The notes: a model not told the origin generated them from the sequence alone. A stretch of DNA of 64,000 nucleotides from Amycolatopsis sp. CA-230715 (GCF_018736145.1 NZ_CP059997.1:4773501-4837500); one strand, 5' to 3'. Counted from the stretch's first letter, positions 18,806 through 28,074 are shown. Translations and numbers: made by a program.

Positions 18806-19255
18806 ATGGACGATCAACAGATCGAGCCTCCTGCCCCGAGACCGTGCGCTTCTTGTCCGTACCGCCGGGATGTCCCGTCGGGCGTTTGGGATGTGACCGA
18901 GTACGCGAAGCTTCCTCTCTACGATGCCGAAACAGGATTGCAGCCAGGCGGCTTGTTCCAATGTCACCAGAACGATGGCGAGCACACCCATCGGCGCATT
19001 TGCGCCGGCTGGGCGGGCTGTCACGACGGTGACGAACTCCTCGCTCTGCGACTGGCGGTCCGCTCAGGCCGCATCATTCCGGAAACGGCACAGGCCACGG
19101 TGAACTACCAGTCGCCGATCCCCCTGTTCGATAGTGGCGCCGACGCGGCGATACATGGGGTCCGCGACATCGAAACCCCGGATTCAGAGGCTCTGCGAGC
19201 GATCGAGAAGATCCGGCGAGTTCGCAGCGATCTCATCGAGACCGAGCCGTCCTAA
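18806..19255 (+). CDS. DUF6283-like cysteine-rich protein
   Basis: A 149-residue protein; ATG 18806 is preferred because GGAG lies 8 nt upstream. Near the N-terminus a Cys cluster is visible: PCASCPYRRDVPSGVW (residues 15-30), then LFQCHQNDGEHTHRRICAGW (residues 55-75), the pattern CxxCPYR ... CHQ ... CAGW of DUF6283. These residues probably bind a metal. Found in actinomycetes and their phages; function unknown. A stem-loop CGGACGCG/CGCGTCCG at 19288-19309 follows and may terminate it. Confidence 0.65.
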   Translation: MDDQQIEPPAPRPCASCPYRRDVPSGVWDVTEYAKLPLYDAETGLQPGGLFQCHQNDGEHTHRRICAGWAGCHDGDELLALRLAVRSGRIIPETAQATVNYQSPIPLFDSGADAAIHGVRDIETPDSEALRAIEKIRRVRSDLIETEPS

Positions 19256-19287
19256 ACATGGGCGGGGCAGCTCTCTTCGCTTCTGGC

Positions 19288-19309
19288 CGGACGCGGCTCT
19301 GCGCGTCCG
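19288..19309 (+). terminator. stem-loop after the DUF6283-like gene
   Basis: Perfect 8-bp stem CGGACGCG (19288-19295) and CGCGTCCG (19302-19309) with a 6-nt loop, 32 bp after the stop at 19255. No T-run. Confidence 0.45.
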
Positions 19310-20111
19310 CATCGATTGTTTCTCCGGTTAATCAGAAGTAACGTCTTGCTCCTGATAGTTGATCATTCTATGGGCTTGTCGCCGAGTCGATCACCGCGCT
19401 GTTTCCCCATCCGTCGGCTCTCCAGGTCGCTCGGGCCGATTGCTCCCGCTGCTAAAGTCGTTCGAAAAGCGGGCGACCACCCCCGCGTTTGTGGGGAAGA
19501 CGACTTGCTACCCGCGCTCGGCCGGGCGCTGCAGAGGGGTTCGCAGCGCGGTGTCGGTGGCCGCGGCGAGCACGTCGACGGTTAACCGGTCTGTTCCGCA
19601 CACGACGAAGGCGCGCAGCAGCACGTCGTCGTCAGGATCCGCACCTGACGACGGGACGCCATCGCTCACCAGCCAGCAACCTTTCCCAGCGAGCCCGACC
19701 TCGCCGACATGCCGTTGCTTGCCTCGCGTACCTCCCCGCACACCAGCCCGCGGTCCGGATCACACCGCGCCGGACGCTTAGCTAACCATCTTCCCCACAC
19801 CTGACGCGACCGCTCCCGAGGTGAGCTTCGGCATCCCGGCTCACCCGATCGAGCGCACGACGAACCGGACACCATGCAGTTGCTTCCACAAGTTGATCTT
19901 GGTTGTTAACCCGTGCTGGATGTGTGCGAGCGTGCCCTGGGCGAAGCGTTGTCAGTCCTCCCGCGCGAGGGCAAACCGCTAGTCAGGCACCCAACCGTTC
20001 GCTCCTCATCGAGGATGACGGTGTGATGTGGCCTTCGCGAAGATCCTTCCAGTTGTATAACGGTCGCCCATAGGGCGAAACAGTGCAGGTCTTGCGGTCG
20101 ACGAGAGCGGC
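19310..20111. other. 800-bp gene-poor stretch with CRISPR relic
   Basis: No intact gene. A lone type I-E-like repeat lies at 19473-19501. A leftward open frame at 19508-19741 has coding-like codon use near its end (VLLRAFVVCGTDRLTVDVLA) but no family match; it may be the tail of a lost gene. Confidence 0.4.
19473..19501 (+). CRISPR. solitary type I-E-like repeat
   Basis: The stretch CGACCACCCCCGCGTTTG then TGGGGAAGAC resembles the 28-29-nt repeats of actinobacterial type I-E arrays (CCCCGC stem, GGGG, ending GAAGAC-like). Translated, it gives the DHPRVCGED and TTPAFVGKTT peptides typical of such repeats. No second copy or I-E cas gene is in the window, so it would be an array relic. A chance resemblance cannot be excluded. 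Confidence 0.45.
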
Positions 20112-20733
20112 ATGCGACTCACGACCGAGCGTCTCCTCCTCGCCTTCCTTGGTGCCGTAGTTGTGCTGGTGTGGGTGACGATCGGTCTCGCTTATGACAA
20201 GCCATCAGATTGGTGGGCTTCCGGCGGCCAGTGGGCGGGCGCGATCGGATCCGTGTTCGCCGCCGGGGTCGCGCTGTGGATAGCTCAGCAAGGGTGGAGT
20301 CGGGCTGACCAAGAACGGCTCGACAACCAGAAGGTGCAGGCACGGCTCATCTTTGCGCTCTATCAATTCCATGAAGGTCACGGCGGGGGCATCAAGTTGG
20401 TAAATGCCAGCCATGGCGCAGTAACTAGAATTTCAATTATGCGAATTATTGGACTGGGGAGATTCCAGTGAATGGCTATGGCGGCCGGTTGCCGGGGATG
20501 AGAACTTCGGCGAGATTTTTGTTCGACTGCTACCACCTCAGGAAGAGTTTTTCGTAGGGGTGTTACCTTTTCTTAAGACGGCAAATGGCGCTCTTGTGAA
20601 CGCACCAGGCTTGGGGGACGCTTCCGTAGAGATTGAATTCACCGACGCGGACGGACGTACATGGCTTCGATGTGACGACGAGGAGCCTATCAGGCTCATG
20701 AAAAAAGTTACAGCGAAAAATGTGAAAGAATGA
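20112..20733 (+). pseudogene. membrane-anchored hypothetical protein, probably frameshifted
   Basis: The first frame starts MRLTTERLLLAFLGAVVVLV. It has two transmembrane helices (the start, then AGAIGSVFAAGVALWIAQQG) and a soluble stretch up to VTRISIMRI, then stops at 20471. The neighbouring frame continues with DWGDSSEWLWRPVAGDENFG and ends ALVNAPGLGDASVEIEFTDA, then VTAKNVKE, at 20733. The two overlap by 23 bp and look like halves of one ~205-residue protein split by a one-base change near 20445. If the halves are made separately, the second would use TTG at 20449. Function unknown. It is convergent with the SLATT gene. Confidence 0.5.
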
Positions 20734-20738
20734 CAAAG

Positions 20739-21665
20739 CTATAGCTCGCCGACGCTGCGAGTCTCGGGTGGCTGCTCAAGATTCTGCTCGCGTTTACGTT
20801 GCTCGGACTTGAGTCGGTGAACTTCCTCGACAAATTCCTTGAGCGCCAGGTTTTCCTTCTTTATGTACTTGTACCTGCCAACGCCCACTTCAAAAGCCTC
20901 CCACTCATGTTCAATGGCATCGGCGGTTTGCTGCAAGTAGAAGCTGCGTTCCTTGTACTTGTAGTATCCCATAAAACCGCTGGCGATTCCTACGGCGAGA
21001 GACATGCCTAGAACCACCCAGCGCAATGGTCCTATACTGGATGCAACCCCCGACGCACCCGTTGCTGCAATGGAACCTATAATCAAAATTCCCTGAAGGA
21101 AATTATTAACATTTCGATACCGCTTGCTGTCACTTCGCAGCTTTTCGATCTCCGTGTATGCCTCCTCTTTGTAAATTAGCCTCCGTGTCTTCTGATCGAA
21201 GGCGCCGTCCGCGATCTTAAGTTTCTTGGCGTCCTTCTGCTTGGCGATCTCCAATTCGATTTCGCCTTCGCTTTGCCGCCGCACCGCGCCATCACTAAAC
21301 TTCAACCTTGGCCCACCGCCGGGATCCTTGGCCATTCTAAAGGCTGCTATGCAACAGCCGATGGCGATTATGAAGCCCGGAATATAAATTGCCGTAAGTG
21401 TTGCCCTGTTTAAGGAGGGAATCCAGAAGATCGTGTACAGCAGCAAGAGGAGTGACGGCCCGAAGATGTATGACGCGACTGACAGTCGCCTACGGGTGCG
21501 CGCTTGAGAGAGGTGTAGCTCGAACTGTCGGATATCGGCGTTGATCTTTAGGAGTTCCGAGTTGGCCGCAAGGGCCTTCGCTCGTATTGCTTCGAGCTCT
21601 TTCGGCGTGAGTGTGGATGCGTCGTCTTCGTCATCTTCGTTCGCCTGGTTCTCGCGAGTGGGCAC
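20739..21665 (-). CDS. SLATT/DUF4231-like membrane protein, candidate effector
   Basis: A 308-residue protein. Residues 1-60 form a charged coiled coil (KELEAIRAKALAANSELLKI). A first pair of transmembrane helices lies at about 65-110 (VASYIFGPSLLLLLYTIFWI; IYIPGFIIAIGCCIAAF). A second pair lies at about 190-240, preceded by SDSKRYRNVNNFLQGI and followed by YYKYKERSFYLQQTADAIEH then EWEAFEVGVGRYK. That pattern is the SLATT (DUF4231) fold: two helices plus a cytosolic helix with YKYKERS and TAD-IEHEW. SLATT proteins are predicted pore-type effectors in nucleotide-signalling antiphage systems. GC near 50% suggests recent transfer. It lies 51 bp downstream of a SepF-like gene on the same strand. 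Confidence 0.65.
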   Translation of the reverse strand: MPTRENQANEDDEDDASTLTPKELEAIRAKALAANSELLKINADIRQFELHLSQARTRRRLSVASYIFGPSLLLLLYTIFWIPSLNRATLTAIYIPGFIIAIGCCIAAFRMAKDPGGGPRLKFSDGAVRRQSEGEIELEIAKQKDAKKLKIADGAFDQKTRRLIYKEEAYTEIEKLRSDSKRYRNVNNFLQGILIIGSIAATGASGVASSIGPLRWVVLGMSLAVGIASGFMGYYKYKERSFYLQQTADAIEHEWEAFEVGVGRYKYIKKENLALKEFVEEVHRLKSEQRKREQNLEQPPETRSVGEL

Positions 21666-21716
21666 GGTGGCTCCGGTCTGGGTTTGTCTCCGCGACGGGA
21701 GGCGCGGGGCTGCTTG

Positions 21717-22172
21717 TCAAGCGATGCGCGGTGTCAACAGGAGGACAGTGCTAGAGAGTCGATGCAATGTCCCGCGTGAGGCGAGAACCATGGCGCCGCA
21801 GAAATCTACGAGCCTGACCGCGGTGGACTCCTCGGTTGCAGCAATATCGAGAATTACCACGCGACCGATCCGGAAGCTCTCGCGCACTTGTTGCGCCGAC
21901 TCCCGAAAGGTCGACGGGGCTACATGGACTGCTTGGGTTAGGTGAACGACCGGATCTGGTGGCGGTTCCGCTTCGATTGAGGCAAGCCACTCTGCGTCAT
22001 CCAGCGATTGAGCAATTTTCTGCTGGTCCCGCGGCGCGGGAACCCTGGGTGGAGGCTCCTGGCTCGATGACTCGAGTGTAGGGAAACGACGGCTCAAGAA
22101 CCTAAGTGCCAGTAGCAGTGCTACCAGTGCGAACGTTGGCCAAGCTAAGGCATCGACGAATCCGAGTGTCAC
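21717..22172 (-). CDS. membrane-anchored SepF-like protein
   Basis: About 151 residues from a GTG at 22172 (VTLGFVDALAWPTFALVALL), preceded by GGAAGGAG. One N-terminal transmembrane helix leads to a proline-rich linker and then a C-terminal domain resembling SepF: STFRESAQQVRESFRIGRVV, then ILDIAATEESTAVRLVDFCG, then GTLHRLSSTVLLLTP. In SepF this fold binds FtsZ and polymerises. True SepF is usually soluble with an amphipathic membrane helix, so a full transmembrane anchor is unusual. It is the first gene of a likely two-gene operon with the SLATT protein. It may be a sensor or scaffold rather than a division protein; this is inference. Confidence 0.6.
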   Translation of the reverse strand: MTLGFVDALAWPTFALVALLLALRFLSRRFPTLESSSQEPPPRVPAPRDQQKIAQSLDDAEWLASIEAEPPPDPVVHLTQAVHVAPSTFRESAQQVRESFRIGRVVILDIAATEESTAVRLVDFCGAMVLASRGTLHRLSSTVLLLTPRIA

Positions 22173-22794
22173 GAAACTCCTTCCACGGCCGACCATCTTA
22201 GGGGAGCGCGATTCAAAATACAGTCTTCCCGATTAATACAATGAGATGGTCTTCCGTTGCGCCGAATGGCATCTGTGAATATTTAGAAGTGGTCAACTCG
22301 TCACTGGCCGCAAGCAAGACGTTGGTTAAACCGCCATTTGGGGTATATCCAGCTAGTATCGGGGCGCGACGAGTCGCCGTACACCTCCGAGGACGAACGA
22401 CATAGCGACATTGTGGGAACAGTTCGACGCCGGGGTGACATCAACGCAGTCGAGCGCTGCTCCGGTCTTCGCCTCCTGTACTTTCTGGTGCAAGCCGGAG
22501 CGGTCGACGCCGCCCGCATCCTGCTCGACGCGATCGTGGGCATCTAGACACGTAGCGTGCAGCAGGCACAAATTCTGACGAGCGCCAGCTCGCAGGCTGG
22601 AGGCCGGTGGAACGACCTGGCCGCCAGGCAATGATCATTTCACGGTCGGTGGTCGCCGCCGATCCGCGCCGCCGGGGGACACGTAAAATGCTCAGTCGCA
22701 CCGGGTCGGCGGCACATCGGTTCACAACATCCAGTCGACAACTGGGACTTGACCCAAACGCCAGGTAGCGCTTTCCGTGGAGGCAGGGGGAGTT
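22173..22794. other. intergenic region upstream of the CRISPR-Cas operon
   Basis: About 620 bp. A rightward frame ending at 22547 has a short coding-like stretch (CSGLRLLYFLVQAGAVDAAR) but no recognisable domain. The cas promoter should lie just upstream of 22795; no consensus element was convincing. Confidence 0.35.
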
Positions 22795-25008
22795 ATGTGG
22801 GCGCACAGTGCGAATGTGCACGGCCAGCGGCAGTTGTTGTCGGATCATGCTCGGTCGACCGCGGCGTTGGCGGGGCGGTTCGCGGGGGAGTTCGGTGCTG
22901 AGGCGCTGGGGTTCGCGTTGGGGTTGTTCCATGACGCGGGTAAGGCGTGTGAGTTGTGGCAGGAGGGGTTGGTGCGCGCGGAAAAGGACGGCGGCCGTGT
23001 CGGTGTCCCGCACAAGGAACTCGGGGCCAACCTTCTCCGTCGGGTCGCGGGGTCGGCCGCGATGGCGATTCTGGGCCATCACGGCGGCCTGACCAAGCCA
23101 CCCGAGTTGTGGGATCTGGATCCGGCGGACGCGGCGCGCGGCAGGTACGAGGTCGAGTCCTTCCTCGGCGCGCTGCCGGAAGCGGAGAAGGTTCTGCTCG
23201 GGGAGTCGATGTCGTTGCTGCCGGCGGGCTGGCGGGAGAGCACGGTGGCGGAGATGGGGGTGCGGCTGGTGTTCTCGGCGCTGGTCGACGCCGATCATCT
23301 CGATACCACGGCGCACGCGCGGGGGTGGGCGCGGCCGCGGGTGCGCGATGACGAGGACATGGCGGTGCTGCGTGATCGTTTCGAGGCCGCGCGCCGGGAG
23401 CGGCTGGCCGGTCGGGTCGGTTCTCCGATCGACGCGATCCGCGAGCGGGTGTACCAGGGCGCGGTGCGGGGCGCTGCGGAGGCACCGGGGGCGTTCCGGA
23501 TGCCGGCGCCGACCGGGGTGGGCAAGACGTGGGCGTCGGCGGGTTTCGCGTTGCATCACGCGGCCCGGTACGGGAAGCGGCGGGTGATCGTCGCGGTCCC
23601 GTTCATCACGGTCACCGAGCAGAACGCCGCGGAGTATCGGGCGATGCTCGGTGCGGACGCGGTGCTCGAACACCACTCGGCGGTCCAACCACCCGAGTCC
23701 GGTGCGGCGGAGCGTGCGTTGCGTCCGGTGGTGGAGAATTGGGACAGTCCGTTCGTCGTCACCACGACCGTGCAGTTATTTGATTCGTTGTTCGCGCGCA
23801 CGCCGTCGCGGATGCGCAAGTTGCACCGGCTGGCGAACGCGGTGATCGTGCTCGACGAGGTGCAGGCGCTGCCGTTGCGGGTGCTGACGCCGATCCTGGA
23901 CGCGCTGCGGATTCTGTCGGAGCACTTCGGCACAACGGTGCTGCTGGCGTCGGCGACCCAGCCCTCGTTCCCGGAGTTCGACGTGTGGCGCGGACTTTCG
24001 GTGCGTGACGTCGTCGACGAGCCCCGCGCGCTGTTCGCCGCGTTGCGGCGGGTGCGCTACGAGTGGTGGTCCGACCCCAAGCCGAGGCTGGCCGAGGTCG
24101 CGCAGCGGGCGTGCTCGCACCAGCAGGCCCTGATGGTGGTCAACACGACCGCGGACGCCCGGTCGGTGTTCCGGGCGTGGGCGGAGGCGTCTGTGGAGGG
24201 GATCTTCCATTTGTCGACCCGGATGATGCCCGCGCATCGCCGCGACGTGCTGGCGAGGGTGCACAAGCGCCTGGCCGAGGGACGACCGGTGCGGCTGGTG
24301 TCCACCCAGCTGATCGAGGCCGGTGTGGATGTCGACTTCCCGGTCGTGTTCCGGGCGTTCGCTCCGGCGGAGGCGTTGCAGCAGGCCGCGGGACGGGCGA
24401 ACAGGGAAGGCAAACTCGGCGCGGACGGCGTGGTGGTGGTGTTCGACGCGCGGGACATGTCCAGCCCCGCCGGGTACGGCATTGGGTCCGCGGTGACCGG
24501 CGAGATCTTCGGACCACGCGGGGACGTGGTGGTGCGGCCGGATGACGTCGACGCGCTGGACCGCTACTACCGGACGCTGTATCGCCGTGCGAACGCCGAG
24601 TACGGCACCCGGGCCGCGGCGATCCAGTACAACCGGAAACGCCTTGATTTCCAGGCGGTGGCCGACGGGCCGGAACGAGCGATGGGGAAGTTCAACGGCC
24701 GCGATCCCTCGCTGGCCTTCCGGATGCTCGACGACGACACCGTGCCCGTCGCGGTCACCTACCACCACAACGGTGCGACCCCAGCAGAGGCCATGGTCGC
24801 CCGCCTGCGCGACGCCGCCGAGCAGGCCGGAATGGTGCTGCGGCAACTGCAGCCCTACCTCGTGGCGCTGCCGAACCGGCTGCTGCGCGACCCGGCCATC
24901 GGGGCCCTGTGCAAGCCAGTGCTCGGCGACCTCTACGAATGGACCGGCCCCTACGACGAGCACTACGGCATCGACACCACCGGCGGCAATGAACGCGAAG
25001 TGTGGTGA
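22795..25008 (+). CDS. cas3: Cas3, type I-C helicase-nuclease
   Basis: About 737 residues; ATG 22795 chosen because AGGGGGAG lies 2-3 nt upstream. The N-terminal HD nuclease shows LLSDHARSTAALAGRFAG, GLFHDAGKA (HD pair) and AILGHHGG. The SF2 helicase follows: MPAPTGVGKTWAS (Walker A), VIVLDEVQALP (DEVQ motif II), LLASATQPSFPE (motif III), STQLIEAGVDVDFP, and QQAAGRANREGK (motif VI). Cas3 is recruited by Cascade to unwind and degrade target DNA. All nuclease and helicase motifs look intact. It is the first gene of the type I-C operon; unusually, 666 bp separate it from cas5c. Confidence 0.93.
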   Translation: MWAHSANVHGQRQLLSDHARSTAALAGRFAGEFGAEALGFALGLFHDAGKACELWQEGLVRAEKDGGRVGVPHKELGANLLRRVAGSAAMAILGHHGGLTKPPELWDLDPADAARGRYEVESFLGALPEAEKVLLGESMSLLPAGWRESTVAEMGVRLVFSALVDADHLDTTAHARGWARPRVRDDEDMAVLRDRFEAARRERLAGRVGSPIDAIRERVYQGAVRGAAEAPGAFRMPAPTGVGKTWASAGFALHHAARYGKRRVIVAVPFITVTEQNAAEYRAMLGADAVLEHHSAVQPPESGAAERALRPVVENWDSPFVVTTTVQLFDSLFARTPSRMRKLHRLANAVIVLDEVQALPLRVLTPILDALRILSEHFGTTVLLASATQPSFPEFDVWRGLSVRDVVDEPRALFAALRRVRYEWWSDPKPRLAEVAQRACSHQQALMVVNTTADARSVFRAWAEASVEGIFHLSTRMMPAHRRDVLARVHKRLAEGRPVRLVSTQLIEAGVDVDFPVVFRAFAPAEALQQAAGRANREGKLGADGVVVVFDARDMSSPAGYGIGSAVTGEIFGPRGDVVVRPDDVDALDRYYRTLYRRANAEYGTRAAAIQYNRKRLDFQAVADGPERAMGKFNGRDPSLAFRMLDDDTVPVAVTYHHNGATPAEAMVARLRDAAEQAGMVLRQLQPYLVALPNRLLRDPAIGALCKPVLGDLYEWTGPYDEHYGIDTTGGNEREVW

Positions 25009-25674
25009 CCAGCCTGGCGGACCGATCTTCCGGTAGTTCCGGAGGCACGCGCCGCCAGTGCGGCGACCTTCGCGGCGGGCCAGGTGAACGCGGTGATCAG
25101 CGCGGCCGAGCCCTGGCAGGGAGTCGGGCTGGTTCGATGGCCGAAGCACGCTGGAGAAGCGGACAGGACAGACGCCGGGTGCTGTCGGTCTCCGCGCGTG
25201 CGCGGGCAGAGCGAAACACACGACCGGGTGAACTCACGGGTTGAGGTGGACGTCGATTCTCCGGCGCCGCGCAGCCGTTCCCGCGACGTTGCGTCGAGGG
25301 CGGGGCGCAGTTTCGCGCTGTCGTACGGTGCGCACTCCACGGTGGGGACATGCCAGTCGCAGTGCGTCGCGCGCGGCCGCACCGGCAGCTCTACCTGGGA
25401 GTACCCGCGCTGCGCATGCGGCGGTATCCGTGACCAAGTCAGGTCGGCCGGTAGGCGTACGTCGGGGTTTTGGGCCGCGGTCCAGTCCCGTGAGAACACT
25501 GGCGTATTTCCGGTTCCGTCTGATTTTGATTTTTCCGCTGAGGGGCGGGTAGCCCGCAGCCGCCGTGAATTGTCGGTGCGCTCCGGTAAGTACTCCCCGG
25601 CAGGTCAAAGCGAGCGAGAGAGGGGACGTGTTGTGGGCGATGGGTTACCGCGTTCGCCGGAGGGAGCTGTTCCG
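25009..25674. other. 666-bp gap between cas3 and cas5c
   Basis: In type I-C operons cas5 usually follows cas3 closely. Here 666 bp intervene with several overlapping open frames on both strands. A leftward frame at 25300-25500 reads LPADLTWSRIPPHAQRGYSQ, then VECAPYDSAKLRPALDATSR, which has coding flavour but no known domain. The stretch may be an insertion remnant or contain an internal promoter for cas5-cas8-cas7. Confidence 0.4.
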
Positions 25675-26295
25675 GTGGGCGTGCAGGTGTGGGGTCCGGG
25701 TGCGTTGTTCACACGACCGGAGTTGAAGGTCGAGCGGGTGTCGTATCCCGTCATGACGCCGACGGCGGCGATCGGTGTCCTGGAATCGATCTTCTGGAAG
25801 CCGGAATTCTCCTGGGTTCCTGTCGCGATCGACGTGCTCGCGCCGATCACGCAATTCACGCAACGTCGCAACGAGTCGATCGACATCGTGTCGGTGAGCG
25901 AGGCGTTGGCGGGCCGCACGGTGGACACGGCGGAGCACCGGACGCAGCGGCACTCGGTGTGTTTGAAGGACGTCTGCTACCGCATCTACGCCCATGTCGA
26001 ATTGCGCGGGCACGCGACGAACCCGGCCGCCGCCTACCGGGGGCAGTTCCGGCGGCGGGTGGAGCGAGGGCAGTGCTTCCACCAGCCGTACCTGGGGACG
26101 CGGGAGTTCAGCGCCTACTTCGGGCCGGTCGACGAGCGAGATCCGATTTCCACGAGCATGGATCTCGGGGTGATGCTGCACGGCGTTCACCACGACAAGG
26201 CGGGCGTGCGGTTCTCCTGGTTCGACGCGCGGCTGGAGGCCGGGCGGATGCTGATTCCGCGCGTCGGCAAGGTCACCGAGCTGGCGGAGGCGTGA
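25675..26295 (+). CDS. cas5c: Cas5c (Cas5d), pre-crRNA endonuclease of type I-C
   Basis: A 206-residue protein. GTG 25675 (VGVQVWGPGALFTRPELKVE) is chosen because GGAGGGAG lies upstream; in-frame extensions to the left look non-coding. The Cas5 RAMP start is clear (VWGPGALFTRPELKVERVSY, MTPTAAIGVLESIFWKPEFS), then a type I-C-like body (FTQRRNESIDIVSV, HSVCLKDVCYRIYAHVEL, HQPYLGTREFSAYF). In type I-C, Cas5 replaces Cas6 and cleaves the repeat hairpin to make crRNA, then caps Cascade. Its stop directly abuts the cas8c ATG. Confidence 0.9.
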   Translation: MGVQVWGPGALFTRPELKVERVSYPVMTPTAAIGVLESIFWKPEFSWVPVAIDVLAPITQFTQRRNESIDIVSVSEALAGRTVDTAEHRTQRHSVCLKDVCYRIYAHVELRGHATNPAAAYRGQFRRRVERGQCFHQPYLGTREFSAYFGPVDERDPISTSMDLGVMLHGVHHDKAGVRFSWFDARLEAGRMLIPRVGKVTELAEA

Positions 26296-28074
26296 ATGCT
26301 GCTGCAGCGCCTGGCCGGGTACGCCGAGGAGAACGTGACGACGCCGCCGTTTCACCGGGAAGGGGAATTCCTGTGGCGGCTGGACTTGTTCACCGACGGC
26401 CGCGAAACCCGGCTGACCGGGCTGCGTGAGCCGGACGGGAAACGACGCGGGCAACGCAGGGTCACACCGGCGGTGACGCGGACGAGCGGCGTGGCGCCGC
26501 AGATGGGGGCCGACGACGTCCGGTACGTGTTCGGCTGGGGTGACGACACCACGGAGCCCGCGCGTGTCGCCGACTGCCATGCGCGGTTCGTGGCCTTGAT
26601 CCGGGAGTGGTCGGGCAGCGAACCAGACGACGCGGCGGCCGTGCGTCTGGTCCGCTTCTACCAGGACGAGACCATGCCCGCGCGTCCGGACGGAGTGGGG
26701 GCGAAGGACGGTGTCCTGATCGCGGTGGACGACGAACTGGTCATCCACCGGCCGTCACTGATGCGGTTCTGGGCCGCGGAAGTCGCCCGCCGCAAAGGCG
26801 GGACAACGCCACAGGCCGGGCTGTGCCTGGTGTGCGGGGAGACAAGACCACTGGTGGACTCGATGCCGAGCACGATCGCCAAACACTTGGTCCCCGGAGC
26901 GAGCAACGACGCCGCGCTGGTGAGTGTCAACAAACGGGTCTTCGGATACGGCCTGACCAAAAACCTCGAACACACCCCGATCTGTTTCGACTGCGCCAAC
27001 GCGGTGGGCAGCGGTCTCACCGGCTTGCTGGGGTCACGGCACGCGGTAAACCTGCCCGGGCAGGACAGCCGGATGGTCTGGTGGGTGGTGGGCGCCGCAG
27101 AACCGGACGTGCTCAGCGGGTTCGCCACCGGGCCCGACCCCGACCAAGTCAATGTGCTCCTCGCACGGCTGCGCTCCGGCGAACTGGCGCGTGCGCGGGA
27201 ACTGGCCGAGTCCGTGGCCAGCGACGAACGATTCTGCTCGCTGACCGTGGGCGGCAACGCCTCGCGGATCATGGTCCGGGACTGGATCGACATGCCGTTG
27301 CCGACCGTGCTGCTGCACCTGGCGCACTGGTACCGCGACATGCTCATGGTCACCTGGGCCCACGACGAGCCGGTCCCGTTCGGACTGTGGCAGCTCGTGC
27401 TCGCCACCGGCCGATGGGAACGCCGAAGCGGCGAAAAGGGCCGCTACACCGAAATCGGCAGCAAGAACGGCCGACGTCGCGAACACGTGCAGCGCGACCT
27501 GCTCGCCCGCGCGTTACGCGGCTATCCGCTCCCGCCGTCGGTCCTGCACCACGTCCTGCACCGCATCGCCTCCGACGGCCGCATCGACGCCCCCCGCGCG
27601 GCCCTCGTGCGCCTAGCGCTGTGCGATCCCCGAGAGAAGGAGTCCCGCGTGTCCGCCGGTCTCGACGAGAACCACACCGACACCGCCTACCTGTACGGCC
27701 GCGTCTTCGCGCACCTGGAGAAAATCCAGTACAAGGCCCACGGGCCCGACGTCAACACGACCTACGGCGACCGGTTCATGACTTCGGCGATTGGCAACCC
27801 GGTCCCCGCGGTGCTGGCCGGCCGCAAGCTGGCCACCGCCTGGCTCAGCAAGATCCGCCGCAACCCGGAAACCCGGAACGCCGAATGGTCTCTGCGCAGC
27901 ACGCTCGACACCCTCATCAACAAGATCAACCCGGCGGACCCGCTGCCCGGGTTCCTGCCGCCGCACCGTCAAGCGCAATTCGTCCTCGGCTACCACCAGC
28001 AGCGCGCCGACGACGCCCGCCGAGCCCGCGACCACCAGAAGAAGACAGCAACCGAGTCAGACGACGAGGACTGA
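26296..28074 (+). CDS. cas8c: Cas8c (Csd1), large Cascade subunit
   Basis: A 592-residue protein starting MLLQRLAGYAEENVTTPPFH. Csd1 features: the N-terminal LAGYAEEN-like start, a zinc-binding-like CLVCGETRPLVDSMPSTIAK and ICFDCANAVG pair around residues 178-240, and the conserved region LLHLAHWYRDMLMVTWAHDE. The C-terminal AYLYGRVFAHLEKIQYKAHG, then YGDRFMTSAIGNPVPAVLAG, is typical of Csd1, whose C-terminal part can also supply the small-subunit Cas11. It recognises the PAM in Cascade. It starts immediately after cas5c. Confidence 0.92.
   Translation: MLLQRLAGYAEENVTTPPFHREGEFLWRLDLFTDGRETRLTGLREPDGKRRGQRRVTPAVTRTSGVAPQMGADDVRYVFGWGDDTTEPARVADCHARFVALIREWSGSEPDDAAAVRLVRFYQDETMPARPDGVGAKDGVLIAVDDELVIHRPSLMRFWAAEVARRKGGTTPQAGLCLVCGETRPLVDSMPSTIAKHLVPGASNDAALVSVNKRVFGYGLTKNLEHTPICFDCANAVGSGLTGLLGSRHAVNLPGQDSRMVWWVVGAAEPDVLSGFATGPDPDQVNVLLARLRSGELARARELAESVASDERFCSLTVGGNASRIMVRDWIDMPLPTVLLHLAHWYRDMLMVTWAHDEPVPFGLWQLVLATGRWERRSGEKGRYTEIGSKNGRRREHVQRDLLARALRGYPLPPSVLHHVLHRIASDGRIDAPRAALVRLALCDPREKESRVSAGLDENHTDTAYLYGRVFAHLEKIQYKAHGPDVNTTYGDRFMTSAIGNPVPAVLAGRKLATAWLSKIRRNPETRNAEWSLRSTLDTLINKINPADPLPGFLPPHRQAQFVLGYHQQRADDARRARDHQKKTATESDDED

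Noticed and set aside
25084..25674. Long in-frame N-terminal extension of cas5c
   Set aside because: The extra ~200 residues lack coding character and Cas5c homology; a good Shine-Dalgarno precedes the GTG at 25675.
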